A stretch of DNA of 64,000 bases. Source: CAZPUI01 sp964415525 (GTDB taxonomy: Bacteria > Acidobacteriota > Holophagae > Holophagales > Holophagaceae). The position numbers and the translations under genes are program-made. Each line of letters opens with the position of its first letter. Within the stretch, counting starts at the first letter, position 1. The stretch lies in assembly GCA_964415525.1 (NCBI GenBank), contig CAYQAS010000002.1, positions 1-64,000 of the forward strand, in the 5' to 3' direction. Of the stretch, positions 27,663 through 34,645 are shown in pieces. The notes beneath the pieces are model-generated. The model was given only the letters and a program-made list of their open reading frames with translations. It did no database searches and had not been told where the DNA came from.

Positions 27663-28738
27663 AGCACCATCGAGCGAACGGCGGTTTCCGCAACCTGGAT
27701 CCGGGGTTTTCTCCCAAGACCCTGGCGGACGTGGTCCGCTGGCGCTGGGAGTCCTGGCGCAGCGGCCTGCGCAAGGCGGATCATGCCGACGTGGTGGCCG
27801 GATTTTGCTCGGCCATCACGTGGGGAGCACGGGGGGGACGCAGAACGACCGCAGGGAACGGGCGGTCCCCCTCGTTCATGACCGACACGCCCGCGGTGAA
27901 ACCTACTCTGGCCTTCCTCCACGCCAATGCCAAGGCGGGAGCGGCCATGATTCCCTGCGTCACCTGGATCGGGCATAGCTCGACACTGGTGCAGTTGGGC
28001 GGGATGACCGTGCTCCTCGATCCCGTGCTTTCGCCCCGAGTCGGCCCCGGCGGACGGATCGGCGTGAAGCGCCTCGTGGCCCCGGCCCTCCACCTGCACC
28101 AGCTGCCGCCCATCGATGTGGTGGTGGTGAGTCACGACCACTACGACCACCTGGACAAGCGCACCCTCCGGGGCCTGGCCAGACAGGCGGGCGGGCCGCC
28201 CACGGCGGTGGCACCCCTGGGCCTCCGTCGCCACCTTGCGCCCCAGGGTCTCCCGGTGGTCGAGCTGGACTGGTGGCAGAGCACCACTTTCGCGGGCCTG
28301 GAGGTGATGCTCACCCCCGCCCAACACTGGTCTGGGAGAAGCCTCCACGACCGTCTGCGCACGCTTTGGGCCGGCGTGGCACTCCTCAGCCCAGGTGGCA
28401 ATGTCTTCTACCCCGGCGACACCGCCTACGCCAGCTTCTTCCGGGAGATCGGTACCCGCCTCGCGGCCCGCGGCGGCGTGGACCTCGCCCTCTTGCCCAT
28501 CGGGGCCTACGCCCCCCGCTGGTTCATGGCCCCCCAGCACATCGATCCCGCCGAAGCCGTCCGCATCCACCAGGACCTGCACGCGAAACGGAGCCTCGGC
28601 ATCCACTGGGGCACCTTCCAGCTCTCGGATGAGCCGCCGGACGAGCCGCCGCGCCTCCTGCGGGAAGCGGCGGCTGCCGCAGGCCTGGCTCCAGAAACAT
28701 TCATCACCATCGCCGTGGGCGAGACCCTCCGGCTGTAG
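27659..28738 (+). CDS. MBL-fold hydrolase (NAPE-PLD/UlaG-like) with a repeat-derived insertion
   Basis: A 359-residue metallo-beta-lactamase-fold protein starting at GTG that overlaps the LytTR stop. Metal ligands are in VSHDHYDHLD (H159, H161, D163, H164). The later YPGDTAY aspartate and GIHWGTFQLSDEP histidine are also present. The N-terminal segment NGGFRNLDPG and VTWIGHSSTL are typical of the NAPE-phospholipase-D-like branch. Residues about 43-72 are encoded by an inverted copy of the intergenic repeat seen at 19.2 and 21.4 kb. This inserts an Arg/Gly/Thr-rich stretch ahead of the catalytic domain without breaking the frame. Confidence 0.85.
   Translation: MKHHRANGGFRNLDPGFSPKTLADVVRWRWESWRSGLRKADHADVVAGFCSAITWGARGGRRTTAGNGRSPSFMTDTPAVKPTLAFLHANAKAGAAMIPCVTWIGHSSTLVQLGGMTVLLDPVLSPRVGPGGRIGVKRLVAPALHLHQLPPIDVVVVSHDHYDHLDKRTLRGLARQAGGPPTAVAPLGLRRHLAPQGLPVVELDWWQSTTFAGLEVMLTPAQHWSGRSLHDRLRTLWAGVALLSPGGNVFYPGDTAYASFFREIGTRLAARGGVDLALLPIGAYAPRWFMAPQHIDPAEAVRIHQDLHAKRSLGIHWGTFQLSDEPPDEPPRLLREAAAAAGLAPETFITIAVGETLRL
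27787..27874 (-). repeat. Structured repeat, copy C, inside a coding sequence
   Basis: Read on the minus strand this begins GAGGGGGACCGCCCG, keeps CTGCGTCCCCCC and GCTCCCCACG, and ends with the hairpin region (GGCCGAGCAAAATCCGGCC) that aligns with the corresponding parts of copies A and B, with more divergence. It lies within residues 43-72 of the MBL-fold protein, in frame. Confidence 0.72.
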
Positions 28739-28766
28739 CATCAGGCCATGCGCGCCCGAGCCTGCC

Positions 28767-28990
28767 TGTTTTGGCTCCGGAGGAGGGGATTCCTTCCGCG
28801 CCTTTGGTGCTCCAGGGCGCGGCGTGGCTGGCCCCGCGGATCCGGCTGCGCCGGACCGGCTCGGACGCAGTGCGTCCTCGCCTTCCGCTACCGGGCCGCC
28901 ACTGCCGATTCAATCCCCTCCTCCTTCGCACCAAAACTAAAAGGGCCCTGCTTTCGCAGGGCCCTTGTTTTGGCTCCGGAGGAGGGGATT
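28767..28990 (-). repeat. 25-base direct repeat of the tRNA-Asn 3' end
   Basis: The 25 bases covering the T-arm side, acceptor and CCA end of tRNA-Asn plus AAAACA (28966-28990) recur identically at 28767-28791, 199 bases downstream in the tRNA's direction. The 13-base core also occurs inverted near 28912. The spacer holds the tRNA terminator and a GC-rich stretch with no ORF. A duplicated tRNA 3' end is what site-specific integration or a small non-autonomous element leaves behind. Confidence 0.8.
28941..28966 (-). terminator. Terminator of tRNA-Asn
   Basis: An 11-base-pair stem (AAGGGCCCTGC and its complement, four-base loop), followed on the minus strand by TTTTAGTTTT. It begins five bases after the CCA end. 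Confidence 0.88.
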
Positions 28991-29045
28991 GAACCCCCGA
29001 CAAATCGGTTAACAGCCGATTGCTCTACCACTGAGCTACTCCGGA
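28971..29045 (-). tRNA. tRNA-Asn (GTT)
   Basis: A 75-base cloverleaf with encoded CCA. Acceptor stem TCCGGAG pairs with CTCCGGA, the discriminator is G, the D-arm reads AGCTCAGTGGTAGAGC, the anticodon loop CTGTTAA gives GTT, and the T-arm reads GGGGGTTCAATCCCC. All stems pair. Confidence 0.97.
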
Positions 29046-29099
29046 TCGGAGAATCTTAAGCCTATCACGCGAACCCAAAAATGCAAGGCCTCAGTTGCG

Positions 29100-29684
29100 T
29101 CAGCCGCGCTGGAGTTCCATCAGGATCTGCCTCGCGCATGCCTTCAGCGTCTCGATGACGCCCGTGCCCTTGTTGGCGACAGCTTCGATCATGGGCTCGT
29201 TGCGGAAGCGCAGCAGGTTCTCCATCTCCTCCACCGGAGCGGCAGAGGGCATATCGCGCTTGTTGAGCTGCAGCACATAGGGGATCGTGCGTACGTCGAA
29301 GCCGTTCTCCTACAGGTCCGTCGCAAGGTTCGCGATGGACTCGTTGTTGGCCTCCACGCGCGCTTTCGGCTGTTCGGCCACGAGAATCACCCCATCCCAA
29401 CCACCCAGGATAGGCTTCCGGCTGGCGTCTTAGAGAACTTGGCGGGGCACTGTGTAGAGGTGGAACCGGACCTTGAACCCCTTCACCGTCCCCATGTCGA
29501 GGGGCAGGAAGTCGAAGAACAGCGTGCGATCCGTCTCTGTGGCGAGGCTGACGAGCTTGCCCTTCTTTTCCGGATTGGCCTGTTCGTAGATCCACTGGAT
29601 GTTCGTGGTCTTCCCGCAGAGGCCAGGGCCGTAGTAGACGATCTTGCAGTTGATCTCGCGAGACGCGTAGTTGATGAACGTCAT
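29100..29684 (-). pseudogene. mglA: mglA-like Ras-family GTPase with two in-frame stops
   Basis: Aligned over its full length the frame has 195 codons, the normal size of MglA, the small GTPase that sets cell polarity. The start MTFINYASREINCKIVYYGP and P-loop GPGLCGKTT (19-27) are intact. Codon 85 is TAA (29432-29430) where the family has the Tyr of VPGQVLYDASRK. Codon 125 is TAG (29312-29310). The switch II glycine is replaced (VPRQVL). No indel occurs, so the same-frame homology continues to the terminal TGA, including LQLNKRDMPS and GTGVIETLK. The first 84 residues could still be made but lack the G4/G5 motifs. It lies three bases downstream of intact mglB. Confidence 0.88.
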
Positions 29685-29687
29685 GAC

Positions 29688-30185
29688 TCAGTCTCCGAAG
29701 AGCCGGTCAATGTCTTCATCAGTGATCTCCGAGAAGGGGCTCTCAAACTTGGAGACCTCGGAAGACTGAGTGTGGGCGCGGGTTTCCACGCGTTCGAAGA
29801 TCTCCTGGAGATCCCGACTGGCCTTCTTGACCCGAAGGCGGACGAGCGCCAGGGAGCTGTTCTGGTCGAAGATCACGACCAGGATGCCGCGCTTGCCCAC
29901 GATGCTGATGTGGAGGTTGTCCTTCTCGCCCTCGTGGAAGAGGAGGCTGAACTCCTTCTCGCCGATCAGCTTCGCCAAACCGTCCGTGGCGGCCACATTG
30001 CCCGCCGTGAGGCTGGCGAGGCTGGTGGCGTCGATGCTGCGAACATCCCCGGCCGACGCGATCTGCTGACCGTTCTTGTCGACCAGGAAGACGACCTTGC
30101 TCGAAGAGTCCACCTGCAGGCGGGAGATGTGCTCCTGCAGCTGGCGGTATTCCTCCTCAAACATGACCAAGTCGAGTTTGGCCAC
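29688..30185 (-). CDS. mglB: Roadblock/LC7-domain protein MglB
   Basis: A 165-residue Roadblock/LC7 protein, the GTPase-activating partner of MglA. The roadblock domain covers residues about 5-125 (VVFLVDKNGQQIASAGD, LASLTAGNVAAT, HISIVGKRGILVVIFD). A charged tail, ending EDIDRLFGD, follows. The GTG start at 30185 has GGAGG at good spacing. Its partner gene immediately downstream is broken, so the protein may act with another MglA-like GTPase elsewhere. Confidence 0.9.
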   Translation of the reverse strand: MAKLDLVMFEEEYRQLQEHISRLQVDSSSKVVFLVDKNGQQIASAGDVRSIDATSLASLTAGNVAATDGLAKLIGEKEFSLLFHEGEKDNLHISIVGKRGILVVIFDQNSSLALVRLRVKKASRDLQEIFERVETRAHTQSSEVSKFESPFSEITDEDIDRLFGD

Positions 30186-30260
30186 AGTGACCTCCAGGGT
30201 TGCGTGCTGAACTGACGAGCATACCGCAGATGCGGACAGCAGGCCGTCACGTGCCGCGCG

Positions 30261-31088
30261 TCAGTAGGTGGATGTGCCCGCGCCGCCCGCCACCACGGCC
30301 AGGGAACTGGAGAGCCCGAGGCGCGTAGCGCCGGAAAGCACCATGCCCAGTGCGCCCGCATAATCGCGCACGCCGCCGGAAGCCTTCACGCCGCAGCGCA
30401 CTCCCACCGTCTGACGCATCAGCGCGATGTCCGCCTCGGTGGCACCCCCCGTCGAGAAGCCCGTGGAGGTCTTGACGAAGTCGCAGCCGACCTCCGCAGC
30501 AATTTCGCAGGCCCGAACCTTCTCCTCGTCCGTCAGCAGGCAGGTCTCGAGGATCACCTTGAGCACGCGATCCTGCACCGCCGCACGCACGGCCTCCATG
30601 TCCCGGCGCACCAGCTCCCAATCGCCACCCTTGGCCGCACCGATGGCCAGCACCATGTCGATCTCGTCCGCCCCACGCTCCGCGGCATCCTTGGCCTCGA
30701 AGGCCTTGGTGGCGGAGGTGGAAGCCCCCAGCGGGAAACCGACCACGGTGCAGACCCGCACTCCGGAACCCGCCAGATGTTCCGCCGCACGGGCCACCCA
30801 AGCCCCGTTCACGCAGACCGAAGCGAACCGATGCATTCGCGCTTCCGCGCAGAGCTGGTCTACCCCGGTGTCGATCCCATCCGCCTTCAACAGCGTGTGG
30901 TCGATCAGCGGTGAGAGATCCACGTGGGTCGGCAGCTGGTCCGCCGAAACAACCTCCAGCCCGCCCGCCAGACGCAGAAGTCCATGCCCTTCAGCTGCCG
31001 CCAACAGCTGTGGCCCCCTCTGGGGCTCCTCCGCGGAAACGAGACGTCCCAGGACGTCTCCAGCCAGTGAGATGAGCAGGTCGCGCAT
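30261..31088 (-). CDS. deoC: Deoxyribose-phosphate aldolase
   Basis: Class I aldolase that splits 2-deoxyribose 5-phosphate to acetaldehyde and glyceraldehyde 3-phosphate, the last step of deoxynucleoside catabolism. The C-terminal 220 residues are typical: DHTLLKAD, VCVNGAWV, TVVGFPLGA, EIDMVLAIGAAKGGDW, LKVILETCLLT, and VKTSTGFSTGGAT with the Schiff-base lysine. About 45 additional N-terminal residues precede the usual start. ATG 31088 has GGAGG only two bases away, and ATG 31097 is an alternative. It complements the nucleoside-salvage genes at 7-13 kb. Confidence 0.93.
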   Translation of the reverse strand: MRDLLISLAGDVLGRLVSAEEPQRGPQLLAAAEGHGLLRLAGGLEVVSADQLPTHVDLSPLIDHTLLKADGIDTGVDQLCAEARMHRFASVCVNGAWVARAAEHLAGSGVRVCTVVGFPLGASTSATKAFEAKDAAERGADEIDMVLAIGAAKGGDWELVRRDMEAVRAAVQDRVLKVILETCLLTDEEKVRACEIAAEVGCDFVKTSTGFSTGGATEADIALMRQTVGVRCGVKASGGVRDYAGALGMVLSGATRLGLSSSLAVVAGGAGTSTY

Positions 31089-31194
31089 AACCTCCATGGT
31101 GGCCCCGGAGGCCTTCCCGCACAACCGTGCCTTGGCAGCAGACGGGCCCCGTGCTAGCCTTTCTGTTCCCTCCTCGGAGGGAAGCCACACACCT

Positions 31195-31284
31195 GGAGAG
31201 TTGTCCGAGTGGCTGAAGGAGCACGATTGGAAATCGTGTATACGGGTGACCGTATCAAGAGTTCGAATCTCTTACTCTCCGCCA
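31195..31284 (+). tRNA. tRNA-Ser (GGA)
   Basis: A 90-base class II tRNA with encoded CCA. Acceptor GGAGAGT pairs with ACTCTCC. The anticodon arm CACGATTGGAAATCGTG gives GGA, a variable arm (TACGGGTGACCGTA) is present, and the T-arm contains GTTCGAATC. Confidence 0.96.
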
Positions 31285-31289
31285 TACAA

Positions 31290-31320
31290 GAAGCCCGCAA
31301 ACACTACGTTTGCGGGCTTC
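31290..31320 (+). terminator. Terminator of tRNA-Ser
   Basis: A 13-base-pair stem (GAAGCCCGCAAAC and its complement, five-base loop) followed by TTCTCTTGTC, starting six bases after the tRNA. Confidence 0.85.
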
Positions 31321-31444
31321 TTCTCTTGTCGGTCTCAATGGGTCTTCAAAGGTTCGATTCCCCCCTCTGGTTCTCACTGGGGTCTCTTTAGCCTCAGAAG
31401 CCCCTCGGTGGGGGCTCCTGATCGTCGCGAGCGGAAAGGACTCT

Positions 31445-32059
31445 CTACTGCTGCTTGAACTCACACCGGCGATTGACGAGGTAGCTCTCCTCATCCTTGC
31501 CCTGCACCTTGGGGCGCTCCTTGCCGTAGCTGATGGTGGAGAGTCTGGACTCTGCGACTCCGAGGTTCTTCAGGTAGGCCATCGCGGCGGCGGCGCGCTT
31601 CTCGCCCAGGGTCATGTTGTATTCCACGGTGCCGCGCTCGTCGCAGTGGCCTTCGATCTTCAGCTTCACGTCCGGATACTTCCGAAGGAAGTCAGCGATA
31701 CCCTGGAGCTTCGCCTTGTCGGTCTCCCGGATCGCGTACTTGTCGTAGTCGAAGTTGATGTCCTTCAGCGCAGCGGTCGCTGCATTACGGAAGGCCTGCT
31801 CCTCCGCCGCCTTCCGGTCGGCTTCGGTCTTCTTCCGAGCGACCTCTTCCGCGGCTGCCTTCCGCTTGGCTTCTTCCTGTTCCTGGACCTGCTTGCGGCG
31901 GGCCTCCTCCTCAGCCTTCCTGCGCGCCTCCTCGGCTGCACGCTTCTTGGCTTCCTCGGCGGCCTGGTCCACCACCGGCGCAGGAGCGGGCTTCTTGCAG
32001 GCGCTGAGGCCCAGAAGTGCTCCGAGCGTCATGACGACAACGAAAGTGTGCTTGTTCAT
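31445..32059 (-). CDS. pal: Peptidoglycan-associated lipoprotein (Pal/OmpA-like)
   Basis: A 204-residue outer-membrane lipoprotein. Lipobox LSAC is at about residues 18-21, with lipidation at C21. A long Ala/Glu/Lys/Arg coiled-coil (about 34-92) follows, longer than in E. coli Pal. The C-terminal OmpA domain binds peptidoglycan (INFDYDKYAI, IEGHCDERGTVEYNMTLGEKRA, and NRRCEF at the end). AAGGAGG precedes the ATG. A hairpin (31399-31416) lies downstream as a possible terminator. It overlaps the upstream small membrane-protein gene by four bases (ATGA). Confidence 0.93.
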   Translation of the reverse strand: MNKHTFVVVMTLGALLGLSACKKPAPAPVVDQAAEEAKKRAAEEARRKAEEEARRKQVQEQEEAKRKAAAEEVARKKTEADRKAAEEQAFRNAATAALKDINFDYDKYAIRETDKAKLQGIADFLRKYPDVKLKIEGHCDERGTVEYNMTLGEKRAAAAMAYLKNLGVAESRLSTISYGKERPKVQGKDEESYLVNRRCEFKQQ

Positions 32060-32367
32060 GGAAAACCTCCTTGCGGGTTGGAAGAGCGGGAAGAGATCGC
32101 GCCGTGGGCGCGACGATGCGGGCGCAGAAGGCGCCTCAAACCATGCCAGAGCGTTCGCGCGCGTTGCCTCAGTGCCTCGCCCCGAATCGTGATCAGTCCA
32201 AGCAGGAACATCAGGGCATAGATCATGAAGAGCAGCCAGAGAACCTCTGGCCAAGTCCAGGAGGAGGGCTGTCCGCTCCGCATGCCCCTTGAATGCTCGC
32301 CGTGCTGGGTCGCTCCTTGAAGCGAGGACGCGGCAACACCAGCAAGGATGAGGACATTCGGGGTCAT
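32056..32367 (-). CDS. Small putative membrane protein upstream of pal
   Basis: About 103 residues from the ATG at 32367. An N-terminal hydrophobic stretch (MTPNVLILAGVAASSLQGA) looks like a signal peptide. A second helix reads WPEVLWLLFMIYALMFLLGL, and an Arg-rich tail follows. Its stop overlaps the pal start (ATGA), the coupling style used throughout the window, which supports it being translated. The ribosome-binding site is weak and I recognise no family. Confidence 0.5.
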   Translation of the reverse strand: MTPNVLILAGVAASSLQGATQHGEHSRGMRSGQPSSWTWPEVLWLLFMIYALMFLLGLITIRGEALRQRARTLWHGLRRLLRPHRRAHGAISSRSSNPQGGFP

Positions 32368-32656
32368 GGAGATTCGAGGGCTCGGATGCCCCTCCGTCAG
32401 GGGCGAGGTCTGCCTCAAAGATGGGGTTGACTATTTTGTTTTGCAATGCAAACTTTTAGCATCGGAAGTCATTCTCCCCTCCGGGGTTCCCATGTCTATC
32501 CACCCACCCTTCCCATCCTTCGGGTCTGCCATGGCGGCAGTCGGAGGCAATGCGGCTCGGCGGGGACGATGGTCCAGCGATCTGCGGGATCACGGGCCGC
32601 CGAATGATGCAGGGATTCCGCGATCGCCCTAGGCTGGAGAAGTCCCCGAGGATGTC
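32368..32656. other. Divergent intergenic region before marR copy 1
   Basis: About 290 bases. A distinctive A/T-rich block at 32424-32460 has GGGGTTGAC followed by TTTTGTTTTGCAATGCAAAC, with the near-palindrome TTTGCA-A-TGCAAA (32441-32453 region). GGGGTTGAC and a following TTTG-TTTGCAA pattern also occur upstream of marR copy 2 at 41311-41335, so this is probably a shared promoter/operator. Downstream of it no ORF or obvious structure is seen until the ATG at 32657. Confidence 0.5.
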
Positions 32657-33139
32657 ATGCCACAACGCGCCAAGTCGCAGAACCAACTGATCCAGGAATG
32701 CATGCAGAGCCTTCGCCGCATTGTGAAGGCGCTGGAGGAGTATTCCCGGTCGGTGGAGCGCCGATTCGATCTCACGGGACCGCAGCTCTGGGCGCTCTGG
32801 GAGATGGGACGCGGTGGCCCCCTGGCCCTCAAGGACCTGGCGGCCCGCATGCACCTCGAATCCAGCACGGTCGTGGGTGTGGTGGATCGCCTCGTGACCA
32901 AGGGTCTCGTGGTGAGGAACCCTGACCCCAAGGACCGACGCCGGATTTCGCTGGAACCGACGGACAAGGGAAGGGAGATCCTAGACGCCGCCCCTCACCC
33001 CGCACAGGGGCACCTGCTGGCTGGACTCGAATCCATGGACCGCGATCGCGTGCTGGTGCTCCACGAATCCCTGCGGACGCTGGAAACGGTGCTCCAGGCC
33101 GAGCACCTGGAAGCCCCGTTTTTTTTCTCCGAGAAGTAG
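32657..33139 (+). CDS. MarR-family regulator, copy 1
   Basis: A 160-residue winged-helix regulator. The DNA-binding part has LTGPQLWALWEMGRGG, LAARMHLESSTVVGVVDRLV as recognition helix, and wing residues DPKDRRRISLEPTDKG. It ends LEAPFFFSEK. It is strikingly similar to the 160-residue protein at 41350 (shared LTGPQLWALWE, HPAQG, AEHL, PPFFFSE or APFFFSE endings), and both sit directly upstream of the same structured RNA. It probably controls the glucosylglycerate operon or itself. Ligand unknown. Confidence 0.9.
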   Translation: MPQRAKSQNQLIQECMQSLRRIVKALEEYSRSVERRFDLTGPQLWALWEMGRGGPLALKDLAARMHLESSTVVGVVDRLVTKGLVVRNPDPKDRRRISLEPTDKGREILDAAPHPAQGHLLAGLESMDRDRVLVLHESLRTLETVLQAEHLEAPFFFSEK

Positions 33140-33202
33140 CGAGCTAGAACCGTACTGCCTGTGGTGGATCGACGGTCATCCGTTCTGATCCCTGGAACCA
33201 AA

Positions 33203-33286
33203 CAAGGGTGCGACCGACGGTCGCAGGTCTCGTGAAGGTCGGGCCGCCTTCCTCCGTGGCGATGGAACTCGCCGGAGGGAGGGGTC
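33203..33286 (+). promoter_or_regulatory. Structured cis-regulatory RNA, copy 1 (putative Na+-I/DUF1646-type riboswitch)
   Basis: GGG, P1 (TGCGACC/GGTCGCA, loop GAC), GG, a six-base linker, then P2 (GAAGG/CCTTC) closing TCGGGCCG. Directly downstream CCTCC and GGCGA pair with TCGCC and GGAGG, the last being part of the ribosome-binding site for the ATG at 33287. This is a plausible translational switch. Two other copies in the window conserve GGG-TGC, GCA-GG and TCGGGCCG exactly, while both stems change with compensation. The class is inferred from gene context and recollection of the motif. Structural conservation is what the sequence shows. Confidence 0.72.
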
Positions 33287-33844
33287 ATGTCCGTACGAGC
33301 CCATCTGCTGTTGGATTGGGACCATTTCATTCACCCGGCCCACAATCCATCCGGGGTGCGAGTCTCCTTGGCCCACTGGCGGCAGCGCCATCCCAGGGTG
33401 CACCTCACGCTCATCACGTCCCAGCCCACTCCCCCGATTGAGGAGCGGCAGGCTGCGATCGCGGATTCCTGGATCTGCGGATCCGGTGCGTCGATCTTCC
33501 TGAAAACCCATGAGGGAAGCCTCCAGATCGACGCGAACCACCAGGAGGTCATGGAGGCGTTCCCGAGCCAGGCTGACTCTGCCTCCCCTTTGGACGAACT
33601 CCTGGCCATGGACGTGGTCTACCTGTCCACCCAGGACCTCACGCCCAGGCCCCGCCTGATCGCGGCTCCTCCGGACCGCTTTCCCTCCCTGCGCTCGATT
33701 TCCGACTACAGCGTGGCCTGGCCGTCCGGCAGTGTCCCCCGACTCCTCAGGGGGCTCGATGTCGCGCTGGCGGCCCTGGATCCTCATGTTCGGGGCGTCG
33801 TGAAGGGAATCTCTGAACCGATGTTCGTCATGGGGGGAGGCTGA
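33287..33844 (+). CDS. Degenerate HAD-fold (sucrose-phosphatase-like) protein 1
   Basis: A 185-residue protein, first gene after the structured RNA. By eye it follows the sucrose-6-phosphate phosphatase-like HAD fold: HLLLDWDHF at motif I (keeps DxD), LTLITSQP at motif II, SWICGSGASIFL where active members have an ENGG-type segment. The motif IV region reads RPRLIAAPPDRFP, without the GDSxND aspartates. It is therefore unlikely to be a phosphatase. GGAGGGAGGGG precedes the ATG and is partly sequestered by the leader hairpin. One base separates it from the next gene, a relative. A regulatory or ligand-sensing role is inference. Confidence 0.65.
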   Translation: MSVRAHLLLDWDHFIHPAHNPSGVRVSLAHWRQRHPRVHLTLITSQPTPPIEERQAAIADSWICGSGASIFLKTHEGSLQIDANHQEVMEAFPSQADSASPLDELLAMDVVYLSTQDLTPRPRLIAAPPDRFPSLRSISDYSVAWPSGSVPRLLRGLDVALAALDPHVRGVVKGISEPMFVMGGG

Positions 33845-33845
33845 C

Positions 33846-34592
33846 ATGGCCAACACCCTCCATGGGGTCATCCCCCTCGCCGCCCTTCATCCCCAATCGG
33901 CTTGCGAGAAGCTCAACGTCTTCCTCGAAGCCCACCCGGAAGTGACGATGACGTTGACCCACCGGGGATCTCTGGCAGACCTGCACGGTCAACTGGAGCG
34001 GACGCCATCGCTCCGGATCGCCCATGCCATCTGCGAAGCAGGCACCGCGCTCTTCCACCTCAACGGCACCGAAGGCTGGCAGGAGGACCAGAGGTATCGC
34101 GCCTGGGCGGAATCGTTCTGGAAGCCTCGGGACCTCGAACGGTTCGTGGAGTGGGGCATTCCCAAAGGAATGCAGCGGATGCTGGGCGGTTATTCCTCCC
34201 GTCACCTGGTGCTGGAAGTCCTCCCGGAGCACGAACCGGAGGCGATGCGAGCCGCGCTCCAGCAGAACCTCGAGCGGGAGTGGCTGAAGGCGGATGTCTG
34301 GAACGACGGCGTCTTCGTGGAAGTGGTACCACCCGGGGTGAACCGGGGATCCGCCCTGGCCTTCCTGCGTCAACAGGCTCCCTCCTTCACTTCCCTGATG
34401 GCCTGGGCCAGTTCCCCCACCGATCTCGAACTTCTGCGGGAAGCAACCTACCCCGTCCTGCTGGAGGGATGCGGGCTTGATTTCGAAACTCCCGGGGTCC
34501 CACGGGATCGCACGTCCATGGCCTCTCAGCCGGGCGCCTTCGGGGTGCTGGAGTCCCTCCTGCGCTGGGCATTCCATCAGGGCCTCCCGTAG
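33846..34592 (+). CDS. Degenerate HAD-fold (sucrose-phosphatase-like) protein 2
   Basis: A 248-residue protein with the full sucrose-phosphatase-like layout but altered catalytic motifs. Motif I (DxDxT) has become VIPLAAL, motif II reads TLTHRGS, and AICEAGTALFH matches the conserved G-x-E/A-I-Y/F-H segment. Motif III VEVVPPGVNRGSALAFL has Arg where the catalytic Lys is expected. Motif IV reads MAWASSPTDLELL in place of GDSGND. The fold looks intact and the chemistry lost. It lies between HAD protein 1 and gpgS in the same operon. Confidence 0.7.
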   Translation: MANTLHGVIPLAALHPQSACEKLNVFLEAHPEVTMTLTHRGSLADLHGQLERTPSLRIAHAICEAGTALFHLNGTEGWQEDQRYRAWAESFWKPRDLERFVEWGIPKGMQRMLGGYSSRHLVLEVLPEHEPEAMRAALQQNLEREWLKADVWNDGVFVEVVPPGVNRGSALAFLRQQAPSFTSLMAWASSPTDLELLREATYPVLLEGCGLDFETPGVPRDRTSMASQPGAFGVLESLLRWAFHQGLP

Positions 34593-34645
34593 TTGCCGGA
34601 TCCATCGCCCTTCGCCTCTTTTCTTTCCATGCCAAGGAGCACCCC

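Noticed and set aside
29100..29684. Stop-codon recoding in mglA
   Set aside because: One stop is TAA and the other TAG, neither is TGA, no structured element for selenocysteine or pyrrolysine is evident, and the switch II glycine is also lost; decay is simpler.
31340..31375. T-arm-like sequence GGTTCGATTCCCCCC after tRNA-Ser, as a possible second tRNA
   Set aside because: No acceptor, D-arm or anticodon arm can be paired around it; at most a tRNA fragment.
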